DNA of 64,000 nt. Source: an uncultured Lachnospiraceae bacterium. GTDB taxonomy: Bacteria; Bacillota; Clostridia; Lachnospirales; Lachnospiraceae. Below, piece after piece: positions 36,401 to 45,877 of the stretch. Position numbers and translations under genes: made by a program. Each line of letters opens with the position of its first letter. The first letter of the stretch is position 1. Below the pieces are notes generated by a model. That model saw only the letters and a list, made by a program, of their open reading frames with translations, had not been told where the DNA came from and ran no database searches. The DNA lies in assembly GCA_947367855.1 (NCBI GenBank), contig CANBFE010000012.1, positions 35,189-99,188 on the forward strand. The letters are read 5' to 3'.

Positions 36401-38720
36401 TATAATAGTCTTTTATCTTATCATAATATGTCTTTTTATCACCTTTTATTGCCTGTTTTGCGTCATAATAGCAGGCCCATTGAATGGGATAATTTCCTTT
36501 TATCGTCTGATAAATTTTTCCATCTGCATTCAAAATAAAAGGCAAAAGTGAGCCATATCCTAAACTTGAATAAAGCTCCTCATCAAATCTGATAATCTGT
36601 TCTTCCCTTTCATTCATTTCCATCTGGTAGGCCACGCTAAGCGGACACAAAGGAGTAAGCCATATGAATCCGTCTGTATCAATTACCGTTCCCAGATAAA
36701 GGATATTATGAATCTCTTCCCGAAGCGTATCGCTATGTTTAAAGTCCTTTGACCCTTTTCCAATATACTTCATAATCTCGGCAATATAGTCATGATAAAG
36801 TTTTTTCAATTCATCGTCATAAGGACATAAAGATACACAAGTGCTTCGAGACGAAAAGTATCCGCATATTGCATCATAGGCCGCAGTTATTTCCGCAGGG
36901 ACATTACAGGGTAATTCGCTCACATCCGATAAACGGTTCGCCCTTGCATACCTTATCTTATTTTCCACAAATTCCCGCTCAATATGAAATAATTGCTCTG
37001 TCTTATATGAGCTTCCTGCAACGGTAAATTCGTCTATTTTAAATTTATCACTCTTCTGATATATGTTTGTAATGACATCTTCACGTATGGAATACGTATT
37101 CTTCTCTATACTGCACTTATTGAATAGTTCATAAATCTTTAATATCCTTAACTTTTGCCTCTCAAATCTAATCTTTGAATTTAACTGAAATTCATCATCT
37201 ACGAAAAAAGCCAAATTACACTCTTCAATAATTTCATCCGCTGCAGCTTGTCTGAATTTAACTGTCGTATAATTTGAGGAATTAATCCGATAGGGAATCT
37301 TGGAGACATCTGCACAATCGATTTCAAGTTCTGCATCTGCCCCTTCTTCTCCAAATATCAAAGCATAATCAACCACTTCGAAGAGAAACGTTAAGCCATC
37401 CTTTTTCCTTTTTATACCCACAAATGTTTCCGGCATAAACTTACAGTCTGTATCCATAACAATTACATCCAGACTGTATTTCTTTTTCTCCCTTCCCCCA
37501 ACAATAGATATTGTACCATGATAAAAATTTGTTGGCTTATTTATACATACCTTGATTAACGTACCTCTTGAATTCGTCTCTATCTCATCGAAATTTGTCT
37601 TTTCAGAGTCAACTGCAGCACGTTGCGTACACCTTATTTCAATCAAAAATTTTTTCTCTTTATCATAACTCCCTGTATAAAACAAAATTGCACTATCATC
37701 CAACTTCGAATAGTATTCCGTAGAAAGTTCCGTACCATCAGCATCCTTTACAGTGACCCCTTCAATCTTAAATTTCTTTTGACCAGATTTTTTTCGCTTT
37801 TCAATTTCTTCATAGGAAATATGCTTGTCCCATTCCTCTGCATGCTTTTCATATAATCTTTTAATCTCTAATGCCAAGCTTTCATCATATGCCGAAAGAC
37901 AGCTTTCTACCTCCTGGTCTTCAATTGCTATATTGATATCCCGAAGAAGTTTATAATTATCTAACAGCTTTCCATCATTTTTACCCAAATCTGTCATACT
38001 CATGGAAAATAAGTGCAAATCATGAAAGTCTTCATTCTCCAACAATTTATTCTCCAGGATTCTCATAATTGAAGCAAATTCAATGAGAGAGTTATCGGTT
38101 TCCGGTTTATTTTGCATTATTTTATCCAAAGAAAATTTTAATGTTTTTTTCTCATTCTCTCCGTCCACATTCGATATTCTATCTTCTAAATCCTCATATA
38201 CTTTAGCAATACATAGAGGCAATCCTGGTTTTTGAAAATTTTCAGTAGTTTTATTTACACTGGCAATATTCTTTACGGATAAATAAAACAAAACTTTATC
38301 TTCTTTTTCGTCTACAAATTTATTTCTAATATTATTTTTGAAAGCATCCCCTAACAAGCCCCCATTTCTATCATAATCGGGAATATATACAATGGTCTTG
38401 CTATATTTCCCCTCGGTAAACCTAACCTGTGTAGCGGCGTATTCAAGCTTTCCATCATCATTATTTATCTCATATTCCGGGAGAAGTTCAACAGATAATC
38501 CTTGAATCCCCGAACTTTTCCTCAAATCATCTATAGCATCCGCATCCGATAATATTTCTAATAGTCGCTTTTCGAACTGCGTAATATTATTTTCACTGTC
38601 GAAATAAAGCACATAGCGGCTTGTCACTATGTTATCCTTATCCGAAAAGAAAAACACCATGGCTCTGATAATATAGTCATAAAGATAAAGGATATTCCTA
38701 TTATTGGATTTGTTTGACAT
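33402..38720 (-). CDS. dptH: DptH/SspH-type HerA-like ATPase for phosphorothioate-dependent restriction
   Basis: Predicted 1772 aa. The long N-terminal part is not assigned to known domains. The C-terminal ~350 residues form a HerA/FtsK-type ATPase: Walker A TGTSGQGKTYSIQ (about 1432-1444) and Walker B FVVVLDEAQNLSHK (about 1648-1661), with GRKFGWSAWFATQSLKIL downstream, all matching the C-terminus of DptH. With DptF and DptG it forms the restriction module that damages DNA lacking sulfur in the backbone. The ATG at 38720 has GAGGAGG upstream and overlaps dptG by 20 bases; a longer frame starts at 38753. Confidence 0.85.
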   Translation of the reverse strand: MSNKSNNRNILYLYDYIIRAMVFFFSDKDNIVTSRYVLYFDSENNITQFEKRLLEILSDADAIDDLRKSSGIQGLSVELLPEYEINNDDGKLEYAATQVRFTEGKYSKTIVYIPDYDRNGGLLGDAFKNNIRNKFVDEKEDKVLFYLSVKNIASVNKTTENFQKPGLPLCIAKVYEDLEDRISNVDGENEKKTLKFSLDKIMQNKPETDNSLIEFASIMRILENKLLENEDFHDLHLFSMSMTDLGKNDGKLLDNYKLLRDINIAIEDQEVESCLSAYDESLALEIKRLYEKHAEEWDKHISYEEIEKRKKSGQKKFKIEGVTVKDADGTELSTEYYSKLDDSAILFYTGSYDKEKKFLIEIRCTQRAAVDSEKTNFDEIETNSRGTLIKVCINKPTNFYHGTISIVGGREKKKYSLDVIVMDTDCKFMPETFVGIKRKKDGLTFLFEVVDYALIFGEEGADAELEIDCADVSKIPYRINSSNYTTVKFRQAAADEIIEECNLAFFVDDEFQLNSKIRFERQKLRILKIYELFNKCSIEKNTYSIREDVITNIYQKSDKFKIDEFTVAGSSYKTEQLFHIEREFVENKIRYARANRLSDVSELPCNVPAEITAAYDAICGYFSSRSTCVSLCPYDDELKKLYHDYIAEIMKYIGKGSKDFKHSDTLREEIHNILYLGTVIDTDGFIWLTPLCPLSVAYQMEMNEREEQIIRFDEELYSSLGYGSLLPFILNADGKIYQTIKGNYPIQWACYYDAKQAIKGDKKTYYDKIKDYYTKFSYLFQNIPNNTFILNIVGIYHTQEIIDALIELYRKNSDFRKLRLELNYYYQGLGRNELDEMTKPDYMRRRAENGFGKKDAGLVDGFCDWYTENLQYFANKDEGKFGYSHITFCAMQADFQSNKTNAISRSKSGIMLGGLVSDIPSSLDRESGFYKYGFGAQYIDEALDDSMLCELVTAYNELANCDMGSPIIRDYSIALAVQNTKSPKLKAIYDASNWVVFVEPRIDLDFFISQEDKNDDLIIIHYPDKNITASGYSSITVTKKSQQYIDVITAYLKGRLTQYRKDMDIKGVIKNYNAYSGEWLMSFVKNNLIMIDEKISLVSAIRFCRVYFACLMPEYIWIPLALDEILRVTGSIGGTLTNCLFSKKALIEREIIEKFSMNSDDILMAGIKVTNSQHISVKYVPIEVKHGQVNAEVKEKAHKQTKNTAILLYQTFVDKVDDEDIKRIDKVIYRNYMMQHVISNVEKMVAYGIVGTDKEKYEKLINSPVRVMLLNDKYDLEMEQDGEKYAFYFMEGRNNVSHQMCVSDNVTEIMIPLKGMFEYLIDEEILLEAVQALVETEFLTDTLHYDIADDEMVDYDNHDGLDEEVTELKSIVQPVADNSAAGQEVEAETFPANSVDDINGSPQYARILIGRDITGEPIYWEFGNKNLANRHLLITGTSGQGKTYSIQTMLYELAKVNIRAVIFDYTEGFNKKQLEKSFVDAMNDKIKERFFYYEGVPINPFIRHDIDLGGTIMKEKAADVASRLADIFSHVYDFGDQQSSVIFSAALNGINTHGDKMNMTYFRAELEEVQENNKVAKTVISKMEPFFQSISFENDSDFDWGDVLYGEESEINIFQLTGINREMQVIITELMLWDAWYYTKKFGNKDKPFVVVLDEAQNLSHKKSSPSAVILTEGRKFGWSAWFATQSLKILRDDEVVRLLQAAYKLYFKPTDDEIIKIARQLDPTGESNWTAEVKGLKKGRCIVVGDRLKKNGTFGGSQPVVVSVSSFEERI

Positions 38721-40167
38721 ACTGCGCCTCCTCGCTATCGCTTTTGCTGTCAATCAAGTTAATTTCATGCAAATGTTTTATAATATACTGCTTGGACTGT
38801 CCGTCAAAATATAAGCCTCTCATTTCAAATTCCTTAAACAGGTCATTTATTTGTATTCCCAGATTTGGAATCATATTCTCAGATGACCTCTGACATATCC
38901 GAATCATCAAGAGCAAGTCATTATTGGAAATCATACTCATTTTTCCCTGATTTCCCCAAGATTTCACAAATCTCATCTTCAATAGCCGTTCATAATTACA
39001 CCAAACATTTCTCCTGACAGTTTCCCTTGTAGAAATCCCTTGTAACTGATATTCTATACAATCAAACAAAAATTGTATCTTTGCCATAAAATAATCAATT
39101 GTACCCGCATTTCCAAATTCTCTTGTTAGCTCTGCAAAATTAATTGTTCCCCCATTTCTGGCACTATATGTATGTTTTACCGTGTATTCATCAATCAAAA
39201 AATCTACGGCCGCTTCCATTTCGGCTCTTAAATCCCGATTATCTTCATATAATTCATATAATTCCGAATACGTAAAAAAGGGACTTGTATTATCGTGTTC
39301 ATTCAACATATTCAGCAGAATCAAATGCGAAAAGATTTTCTTCGTTTTCTTTTCAAGCCTTCTCCATCCCCAGGCAATACATTCTCTATCATCTGATACC
39401 GATTCCTTACCCATCTTGAACAATAAATACATACTCTCATCGCTTTCCTTATGGTATAAATCCCTCTCCAATCGAAGCGCAATCTGGGTCAAATAAATAA
39501 ATGAATAGTAAGATATCAGGAATGTAAGCTCTTCTGCAAATCCCTCGTGAACATTTAACGTAGCTTGTATATCTCTGTTCAATATTTCAAACATCCCTTT
39601 TAGTTCTTGTTCAAGAATTCTCGTGTATACCTGTCCATCCTCCTCTTTTTGTAATACATTCAGCTCGGAATATGCCCTGTTTACAATATCGTCCAACGGG
39701 TTTTCTGCTTCATTTAACTTTTTCTTCAATTTCACCCTGGTTTCGTCATTTAATAAGACATCATATAGAAATTTACCTATATCTGCCTGGGTTCCATTAC
39801 GATATCTCAATAATGATAAAGTTGACAGCTCAGAATCCTTAACATCACCCAGATATAAATCTTCCATTATACTGCGAAAAACAGGTTTCAGTCTGTCATC
39901 AATCTTTACCTGCATCTCAATTTCGCTCATCAATTTATCATTTATGTCTGACAGCTTCTTAGTATTTATGCGCTCCTTTTGCAAACTATGCAATAAATCA
40001 GTCAAAATATCCACTTCGGTTATTTTGCTATATTGAGTAGAAGTATCACTTCCCACCGGGCACACACTGTCGCAATTTTTTGCCGTACTCTTTGCCCGAT
40101 TTCTTAATTCCTTTCCCTGTAAAAACTTTTCCTTAAATATATCCTTATCAAAAATAAAATCTCTCAT
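38701..40167 (-). CDS. dptG: DptG/SspG restriction-module protein
   Basis: Predicted 488 aa, about the length of DptG. No enzymatic motif is visible. It has a Cys-containing N-terminal segment (CDSVCPVGSDTSTQYSK) and long helical stretches. Its identity rests mainly on position between DptF and DptH and on size. The ATG at 40167 follows the dptF stop directly (TAATATG) with GAGGAACG upstream; an earlier in-frame TTG at 40185 would overlap dptF. Confidence 0.75.
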   Translation of the reverse strand: MRDFIFDKDIFKEKFLQGKELRNRAKSTAKNCDSVCPVGSDTSTQYSKITEVDILTDLLHSLQKERINTKKLSDINDKLMSEIEMQVKIDDRLKPVFRSIMEDLYLGDVKDSELSTLSLLRYRNGTQADIGKFLYDVLLNDETRVKLKKKLNEAENPLDDIVNRAYSELNVLQKEEDGQVYTRILEQELKGMFEILNRDIQATLNVHEGFAEELTFLISYYSFIYLTQIALRLERDLYHKESDESMYLLFKMGKESVSDDRECIAWGWRRLEKKTKKIFSHLILLNMLNEHDNTSPFFTYSELYELYEDNRDLRAEMEAAVDFLIDEYTVKHTYSARNGGTINFAELTREFGNAGTIDYFMAKIQFLFDCIEYQLQGISTRETVRRNVWCNYERLLKMRFVKSWGNQGKMSMISNNDLLLMIRICQRSSENMIPNLGIQINDLFKEFEMRGLYFDGQSKQYIIKHLHEINLIDSKSDSEEAQYVKQIQ

Positions 40168-40168
40168 A

Positions 40169-41947
40169 TTATCGTTCCTCTTCAAAAGTATACTTACCCA
40201 TAAAATTCTTTTTTATCCTATATCGATGGCCGCCATCCAAATAAGAAAAAATGTGGATTTCACCATCCGCCATTGATGCTATACTTCTTACAAAAGAATC
40301 AAATTTCACCCTCGCTCTCCTGTCGGAACTGGTTGGCTGATATCCTCGGTCTACTTTCAGCATAAAGGAATATAAATCATAATCAATATCAATTGCAAAG
40401 ATTTCCTCGCTTCTCTGCACCTTAAAGCATAATTTGACACTGTTAGAAAATTTCCAATATGCCTGTCCGCTGTCTACAGAAACCATTTCTTCTTCTGGCA
40501 CAAATTCGAGTTCTACTACTTTATATAGGCAATATTTCTCACTGCTGCTTGATATTATTACGGCATTGTCTATCTCTTCCGCCTCACTGTTTATAAGTCT
40601 CCCATTCCATCTATAAAAACACTTTACAGCCAAATCATAGATATTTTCACACTCATCCAAATTACCTGTATTGTAGTAATACAGATATTTTATAAAATTC
40701 CTGTAATCGTCCTCTTCCCTGTCTTCCCTCACGGCAGAAAATCTCAGATACAATTTAAAAATATCACTTTTTATCTCTTCTAGCAATGCGTTGTATTTCT
40801 TTGCCTGTTTACTGCTACAGTATCTGATATCTGACTCAATCTGCGAAAATATTCCCTCTTCCTCTGCCGCAATTTGAGACAGCCATGTATCAAATGATGG
40901 CGTCAAATTCAGACGAATAAGCTTCTCATCGATTATTTTATGCATTGAATTCAAGATATCTTCAAAAGCCACATATTTTAATAGCCCTGTTGGATTTTCA
41001 AACAAATTCCAAAAAAGATTATTATGTATAAAGTGATTTAATCTTTCTATAGATTTTACATCATTTTGACATTTCTCAAAGGAATTCCCTACAATACACT
41101 CATAAAAGAAGTCGTTTATTTCACGCACAGATGGTATCAGCCCGTTTTTTATTATTGCTTTCACAAGTACGGATATCACATAATCTTTGACAGCAACATT
41201 ATCGGATAAATACAGATAATTATGATAGACAGGACAGTTTGTTTTGGTATCACAATTATTACAGATATGTACAAAGTTTTTATAGATATTATTATCCTCT
41301 GTTTTTCCGATTATCTTTAACAGTAATTCATTGATGAATTCTGTTCCCACTCCAACAGAAGACAATGAATATCTGTGATAATCTGTAAAATCAACATGTG
41401 AAATCAAGAAATTTCCTTCTTGCTTCTTCTGTCTGTTCTTTTCCATCTCTATTTCTTTCCATGTAGGAAGATTATCAAATAATCTGTTGTTTTCTATATA
41501 TGTCACAAAAATCTGATATTTGCCCTCGCTCTTTTTTAAGAAATCATTCAAAACCCCTAAGTTAATTGCAACAATAAGACGATATGACTCTCCATTGTCA
41601 ATCAAATCATCCTGAAACGGAACCAGCTTCTCTTTCAGCTTGTCATTGGCAAATAAACCTTTTCGGTCACTGGAAGTTGCGTCAATATATACATCAAATT
41701 CTGTTTCTTTGATTATCCCATCCGCCATCATCTTTCCAATCAGATGGGACTTTCCGTCTCCAGAATTTCCGCAGACCAATATCAATGCTTTCGGATATTC
41801 GGCAGCTCTTCTGACAGCCATCTCCAGTTCATTGTCCATTTCTGTCGAAATATGCATATACTTATTAAAATCAGAAAATTCTTTGTTTGCTACAGATTCA
41901 ACTGATGAACTTTTTATTTTTTCCAAAACTTCAACAAACCTACACAC
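40169..41947 (-). CDS. dptF: DptF/SspF ATPase of phosphorothioate-dependent restriction
   Basis: Predicted 592 aa. Walker A LVCGNSGDGKSHLIGKM (about residues 57-73) followed by DVYIDATSSDRKG matches DptF. A Cys cluster around 226-241 (CNNCDTKTNCPVY) probably binds zinc. DptF is thought to couple recognition of unmodified DNA to the DptG/DptH effector. The start codon is GTG with AAAGGAG eight bases upstream. Fifty-six bases separate it from the unknown 290-aa gene upstream. Confidence 0.83.
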   Translation of the reverse strand: MCRFVEVLEKIKSSSVESVANKEFSDFNKYMHISTEMDNELEMAVRRAAEYPKALILVCGNSGDGKSHLIGKMMADGIIKETEFDVYIDATSSDRKGLFANDKLKEKLVPFQDDLIDNGESYRLIVAINLGVLNDFLKKSEGKYQIFVTYIENNRLFDNLPTWKEIEMEKNRQKKQEGNFLISHVDFTDYHRYSLSSVGVGTEFINELLLKIIGKTEDNNIYKNFVHICNNCDTKTNCPVYHNYLYLSDNVAVKDYVISVLVKAIIKNGLIPSVREINDFFYECIVGNSFEKCQNDVKSIERLNHFIHNNLFWNLFENPTGLLKYVAFEDILNSMHKIIDEKLIRLNLTPSFDTWLSQIAAEEEGIFSQIESDIRYCSSKQAKKYNALLEEIKSDIFKLYLRFSAVREDREEDDYRNFIKYLYYYNTGNLDECENIYDLAVKCFYRWNGRLINSEAEEIDNAVIISSSSEKYCLYKVVELEFVPEEEMVSVDSGQAYWKFSNSVKLCFKVQRSEEIFAIDIDYDLYSFMLKVDRGYQPTSSDRRARVKFDSFVRSIASMADGEIHIFSYLDGGHRYRIKKNFMGKYTFEEER

Positions 41948-42003
41948 TTTTGTTCTCCTTTACATCTGTATCTTTTCTGCTCATCAGGCACTAACCAGTA
42001 CCG

Positions 42004-42876
42004 TTAAACTTTGATACCTTTTTGTCTTTTCAGCTTCTCAATCAACACAATCGGATTGGACAAGTAATCCCTCATGCTGCCATAATCCTGAAACAGCTCT
42101 TCTTCAAGGTTATCTTTTGATACACCGATATCCTCTGGTGTATCTTCTGCGCAAAGTAATAATTCAATAGAATTCATGGTTTCCGGAACTTCCCGCTCAA
42201 ATTCATATGCAAGGATTGTTCTGTAGATGGATTCACTTTTCCTTTTCTCGAATCCCGGAGCAAGTAAGCCGATACAGTTCTTGGCAGTCGCCTCTGCGTT
42301 TATTTTTTGATAGAAGACTGCCCATTTGTAATAGTTTAAACTCTCTATCAATTCCTTATGTTTTTCTACAAAAGATTCCATTTGCTGATTCAATTCAATC
42401 CATTCTTCTTTTCTTGAAAAAGAATAGAGCAATTCTTTCATATCCCCATATAAGGCCCCAACAACATACCGTTTACAGTCTTGTTTTATCTTTTTGACAA
42501 GTTTTTTCCAGTCTTTTTCACTGATTTCTGATACATCTACATATTTTTCATAACCACCGGATTCAAAAAAATTTAGTAAATCCTGTTCTAAAAGCGAAGC
42601 CTTCTTCCCTCTTGCTTTCACTTTTTGATTGATTTTATATTTCAAAACAAGGCTCCATGAGATACTGGTAAATCTATCAAACAAAATGTCAAATGAAATT
42701 CTCCCATTTGGTTCTTTCATTTCCATGCAGTCAATTATGGATTTTAAAAAGATAAATTTATAACTGGAATCATTGAGAGACTTTTCCGAAAACAGCCACC
42801 TAAATGCTTCCCACATCTGGTCTTCCGTAAGTCTTCCTTTCTTATATTCGCCGTCGTTTAAGTCATAATACTTCAT
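42004..42876 (-). CDS. Unknown 290-aa protein between the modification and restriction genes
   Basis: Not recognised. Soluble and helix-rich; begins with KYYDLNDGEYKKGRL and has LTEDQMWEAFRWLFSEKSLN and SSYKFIFLKSIIDCME near the N-terminus. The C-terminus is charged (IVLIEKLKRQKGIK). The first ~100 residues vaguely recall the N-terminal part of some HNH restriction proteins, but no HNH motif is present. It lies between the sulfur-transfer genes and dptF on the same strand, 57 bases from the DUF3343 gene, so a role in linking or regulating the two modules is reasonable. Confidence 0.65.
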   Translation of the reverse strand: MKYYDLNDGEYKKGRLTEDQMWEAFRWLFSEKSLNDSSYKFIFLKSIIDCMEMKEPNGRISFDILFDRFTSISWSLVLKYKINQKVKARGKKASLLEQDLLNFFESGGYEKYVDVSEISEKDWKKLVKKIKQDCKRYVVGALYGDMKELLYSFSRKEEWIELNQQMESFVEKHKELIESLNYYKWAVFYQKINAEATAKNCIGLLAPGFEKRKSESIYRTILAYEFEREVPETMNSIELLLCAEDTPEDIGVSKDNLEEELFQDYGSMRDYLSNPIVLIEKLKRQKGIKV

Positions 42877-42933
42877 ATCCCCTCCTATATCAGTCCCCTA
42901 ATACTCTTCAATCTTTTAATCAGCTCTTCAGAA

Positions 42934-43137
42934 TTATTCTTCCCCCCCTTTTCGAATTATGTGAAATTCCATCCCCTCTAATATAGAGACCGCTTCTTCC
43001 TCTTCCGTCTCTATACACACGCCACAATATGCCTTATCAGTAACCGGTGTCGGCACAATCTCACACGCAATATCGTTTTGTTTTAATTTTTCTTCTCCGG
43101 CAAAAACCTCATTTGTACTATAAAAAGCAATATTCAT
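42934..43137 (-). CDS. DUF3343 putative sulfur/selenium carrier protein
   Basis: Predicted 67 aa. The line FYSTNEVFAGEEKLKQNDI, then VPTPVTDKAYCGVCIE matches DUF3343 (family pattern: F-x-ST near the start, PTP in the middle, then a conserved Cys-Gly). The family is annotated as Se/S carrier-like and often sits by cysteine desulfurases. Here the Cys pair CGVC could carry a persulfide from the desulfurase next door to SspD. The ATG is at 43137, two bases after the sspA stop triplet; a GTG at 43146 is in frame. Confidence 0.78.
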   Translation of the reverse strand: MNIAFYSTNEVFAGEEKLKQNDIACEIVPTPVTDKAYCGVCIETEEEEAVSILEGMEFHIIRKGGEE

Positions 43138-43138
43138 C

Positions 43139-44269
43139 TTAATCACCCAGTCTTCTCAATATATCAATAAATTCATATACTTCATCCACTGCATTAAAGC
43201 TGCTCACACTTACTCGAACTGCTCCTGTTTTTACAGTTTTTAAGGCTTCATGGGCTAATATGGCGCAGTGGATACCTCCTCTGGTGCAGATTCCCCATGT
43301 ATCCAGATATTTCACAATCTCATCGGATGAACAGCCATCTATGTTGAACCCTACCACCCCTAGTCTGTCAAACCCATAATCATATATAATTATATTTTTT
43401 ATAGTGCTTAACTGCTCCAACAATAATTCAGTAAGCTCTTTTTCTTTCTTATAAATCTCATTTCTATTTTGCTGACAAAAATCAATGGCAGCGCCCAATG
43501 CCCAAATTGCAGGCATATTTAATGTCCCTGCCTCCAATCCCTCCGGAAAAACTTTTGGATTCATATACGCATCTCCAAAGATTCCTGTCCCACCCTGGAG
43601 TAATGGTGTTATCTCTTCTTTGTCTCTACAGCACAAACCTCCTGTACCGGGCAATCCCATCAAATCCTTATGCCCTGTAAATACCAGATAATCAATTTGA
43701 CCGTTCTTCATCGAAAGGGACATTTTTCCTGCCCCCTGGGAGGCGTCCAGAAATGTCGTAATGTTCCTCTTCTTTGCTTCCTCAAAGATTTCAGATTTAT
43801 AGATAATCCTTCCTGTGAGATTACTGGCTAACGTCAAAGCCAACACTTTTGTATTGGTTTTGGCATATTTTTCTAACAACTCTTCTGGGCTTAATTCCAG
43901 GTCATTGCGCTGTATCACAGAATAGTCAATCATTCCGATACTTTTTAAATAGTGCAAGGGACGGAGAACAGCATTATGTTCATAACAGGAAATGACCACA
44001 TGGTCTCCTGTCTTTAGAAATCCATGAAAGAACAGATTGATTGCTTCGGTTGAATTTTTGGTAAATATTACATTGGTTGAATTTTCAAGTCCGAAAAAAA
44101 TACCTATTTTTTTTCGGACTTGGTAAAGCATTCTGGACGCACTAATACCCAGAGAATAGCTACCTCGCCCAGGGCTTACCCCTATTTCGCGCACATAGTA
44201 TTCAAAAGCTTTATATACTTCTTCCGGCTTAACCTTTGTAGTGGCAGCATTGTCAAAGTAAATCATCAT
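43139..44269 (-). CDS. sspA: Cysteine desulfurase of the phosphorothioation system (SspA/DndA type)
   Basis: Predicted 376 aa, class V aminotransferase fold. PLP lysine in FTGHKDLMGLPGTGG, nucleophilic Cys in TRGGIHCAILAHEAL, N-terminal YFDNAATTKVKP. It removes sulfur from cysteine and holds it as persulfide for transfer to DNA-modifying partners. It is of the SufS/CsdA-like group with the short active-site loop. The ATG at 44269 sits inside the end of sspD (17-base overlap), so translation is coupled; longer frames to 44377 overlap sspD and are rejected. Confidence 0.9.
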   Translation of the reverse strand: MMIYFDNAATTKVKPEEVYKAFEYYVREIGVSPGRGSYSLGISASRMLYQVRKKIGIFFGLENSTNVIFTKNSTEAINLFFHGFLKTGDHVVISCYEHNAVLRPLHYLKSIGMIDYSVIQRNDLELSPEELLEKYAKTNTKVLALTLASNLTGRIIYKSEIFEEAKKRNITTFLDASQGAGKMSLSMKNGQIDYLVFTGHKDLMGLPGTGGLCCRDKEEITPLLQGGTGIFGDAYMNPKVFPEGLEAGTLNMPAIWALGAAIDFCQQNRNEIYKKEKELTELLLEQLSTIKNIIIYDYGFDRLGVVGFNIDGCSSDEIVKYLDTWGICTRGGIHCAILAHEALKTVKTGAVRVSVSSFNAVDEVYEFIDILRRLGD

Positions 44270-45860
44270 TCCCCTTCTTCCCTGCAACTTTATCACAGAT
44301 GATACATCCATTGTAAAACCTCGCAATACAGGCTTTACAATGCTGACATTTGCTTTCGTCAATGGTATACGCACCATGTATCGTATCTATTGCTCCATAT
44401 GGGCAGACTGAATCACAAGCTGAACATCGGATACAAAATTGATATTTTCTAAGTTGGCACTTCAATCTGTTCACCAAATTCGTGACATCAATCCGCTCTT
44501 CCGGAATAACTTTTAATACATTGGTGCCGAATGTGATTATCAACGAAAAACACTTGCGATATTCTTTTGACTTGTCTTTATCATAAACTTCGATATATGT
44601 TTCATCTTTCTTTTCCTGTATCTTTAAATCGCCAAATGGCTTAAACAACTCCATCACATCCCTGTTCAGCTTTCTTCCCGCAATGATATTCCTGGCAGTA
44701 TCAGATAAATTGCAGGCGGTATCCCTGATTGTGACATTTTTTTCCTCAAGGCCACTGGCTCCTCTCCTTATTCTCCAACGCCCCTCCTCATAATAGTCAT
44801 CCAAATCTCTTTTTCCTGTTTTAGCAGCAAAATCATATATCATTTCTTTCCATCGTCTCATGTCCCCAGGATGATATATTTCTGTTAACATCATTGACCA
44901 TTCGGAATTATTAGGGCAACACCAACAGCCTACCCTTTTGTATCCTAATTGATAACAATCGTTAACCAAAAGGTTTTTATATAAAATATAAAGCCATACA
45001 TCATAATCAGTCCACTCTATTATAGGCATTGCATTAATCTGACTGGAAATTTTCGAGTGTTTCTGTGTTTTTTCGTACTTTTTTCTGGCTAACGATTCGC
45101 TATGCCTGATTCCTAAAAAAGTCAAGCTATTTTGTGGCATATAATCTAATTCTTTATTTATGCTGCTCGTTTTGAAAATGGTACAACACCATCGTTCATA
45201 TTGACTTGGTGGGCCAAACACTTTGCATAGCTGAAAGAAATCATTTTCCGATTCGCTAGGAAGCACAAAAATTTCTGGATTCTCCTCCCTAAATTTGGTA
45301 TTAACATAGTCATATGTTTCTGGAAACTCTAATGTAGTATCTCCAAAAAAATGAATTATTGTATTATCCTGCAAAGTATCCCTTACAAGTCTGCTGACAA
45401 CCGTAGAATCCTTTCCCCCAGAAAATGATATGGTTGGTCTAAACTCCCCCTTATACTTTTCTGCAGTCTCCATAACATACTTTTCTGCATCAAAAACCAG
45501 ACGCTGTATATATCTCTTATTCGCTTCCACTATCCCCATATAAGGAGAATAATCTCTCTCTATTTCAATGTTGTTCCTCAGCTCCTCCGCAATTTCTAAG
45601 TATCTTTTTTCCTTATACCAATCCCTGTACGCAATTCGCATAAGTTGTTCATCAAAATAATAATTACTTGCCCCTAAATACCAAATACTTTTATTCTCCA
45701 AATCCTCTCCTGTAATTTTGCTTAAAAGCTTTCGCTCCTGTTTGAATACAGGATTGCAAATGGTTCCTTCCGATATCTTTGTCAAATTACCATTACAAAT
45801 CTGCTTATGTAATTGCCTATCAAAAACCGGTACATTACATTTATCGCACCAGAATATCAT
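44253..45860 (-). CDS. sspD: SspD-like PAPS-reductase-family protein with Zn-ribbon and ferredoxin domains
   Basis: Predicted 535 aa. Zn-finger-like N-terminus (C5, C8, H18, C22); PP-loop ATP pyrophosphatase core with SGGKDST at 147-153; cysteines in RWCCTIF (225-226) and GCWCC (312-315); C-terminal two-cluster ferredoxin with C476, C479, C482, C486 and C505, C508, C511, followed by C519 and C522. The family adenylates its target; SspD is proposed to supply the activated step of sulfur insertion into DNA. The frame starts at ATG 45860, 17 bases after the sspC stop. The Zn and ferredoxin parts make this protein larger than simple CysH. Confidence 0.85.
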   Translation of the reverse strand: MIFWCDKCNVPVFDRQLHKQICNGNLTKISEGTICNPVFKQERKLLSKITGEDLENKSIWYLGASNYYFDEQLMRIAYRDWYKEKRYLEIAEELRNNIEIERDYSPYMGIVEANKRYIQRLVFDAEKYVMETAEKYKGEFRPTISFSGGKDSTVVSRLVRDTLQDNTIIHFFGDTTLEFPETYDYVNTKFREENPEIFVLPSESENDFFQLCKVFGPPSQYERWCCTIFKTSSINKELDYMPQNSLTFLGIRHSESLARKKYEKTQKHSKISSQINAMPIIEWTDYDVWLYILYKNLLVNDCYQLGYKRVGCWCCPNNSEWSMMLTEIYHPGDMRRWKEMIYDFAAKTGKRDLDDYYEEGRWRIRRGASGLEEKNVTIRDTACNLSDTARNIIAGRKLNRDVMELFKPFGDLKIQEKKDETYIEVYDKDKSKEYRKCFSLIITFGTNVLKVIPEERIDVTNLVNRLKCQLRKYQFCIRCSACDSVCPYGAIDTIHGAYTIDESKCQHCKACIARFYNGCIICDKVAGKKGNDDLL

Positions 45861-45877
45861 TTAACCACCTCGTAATG

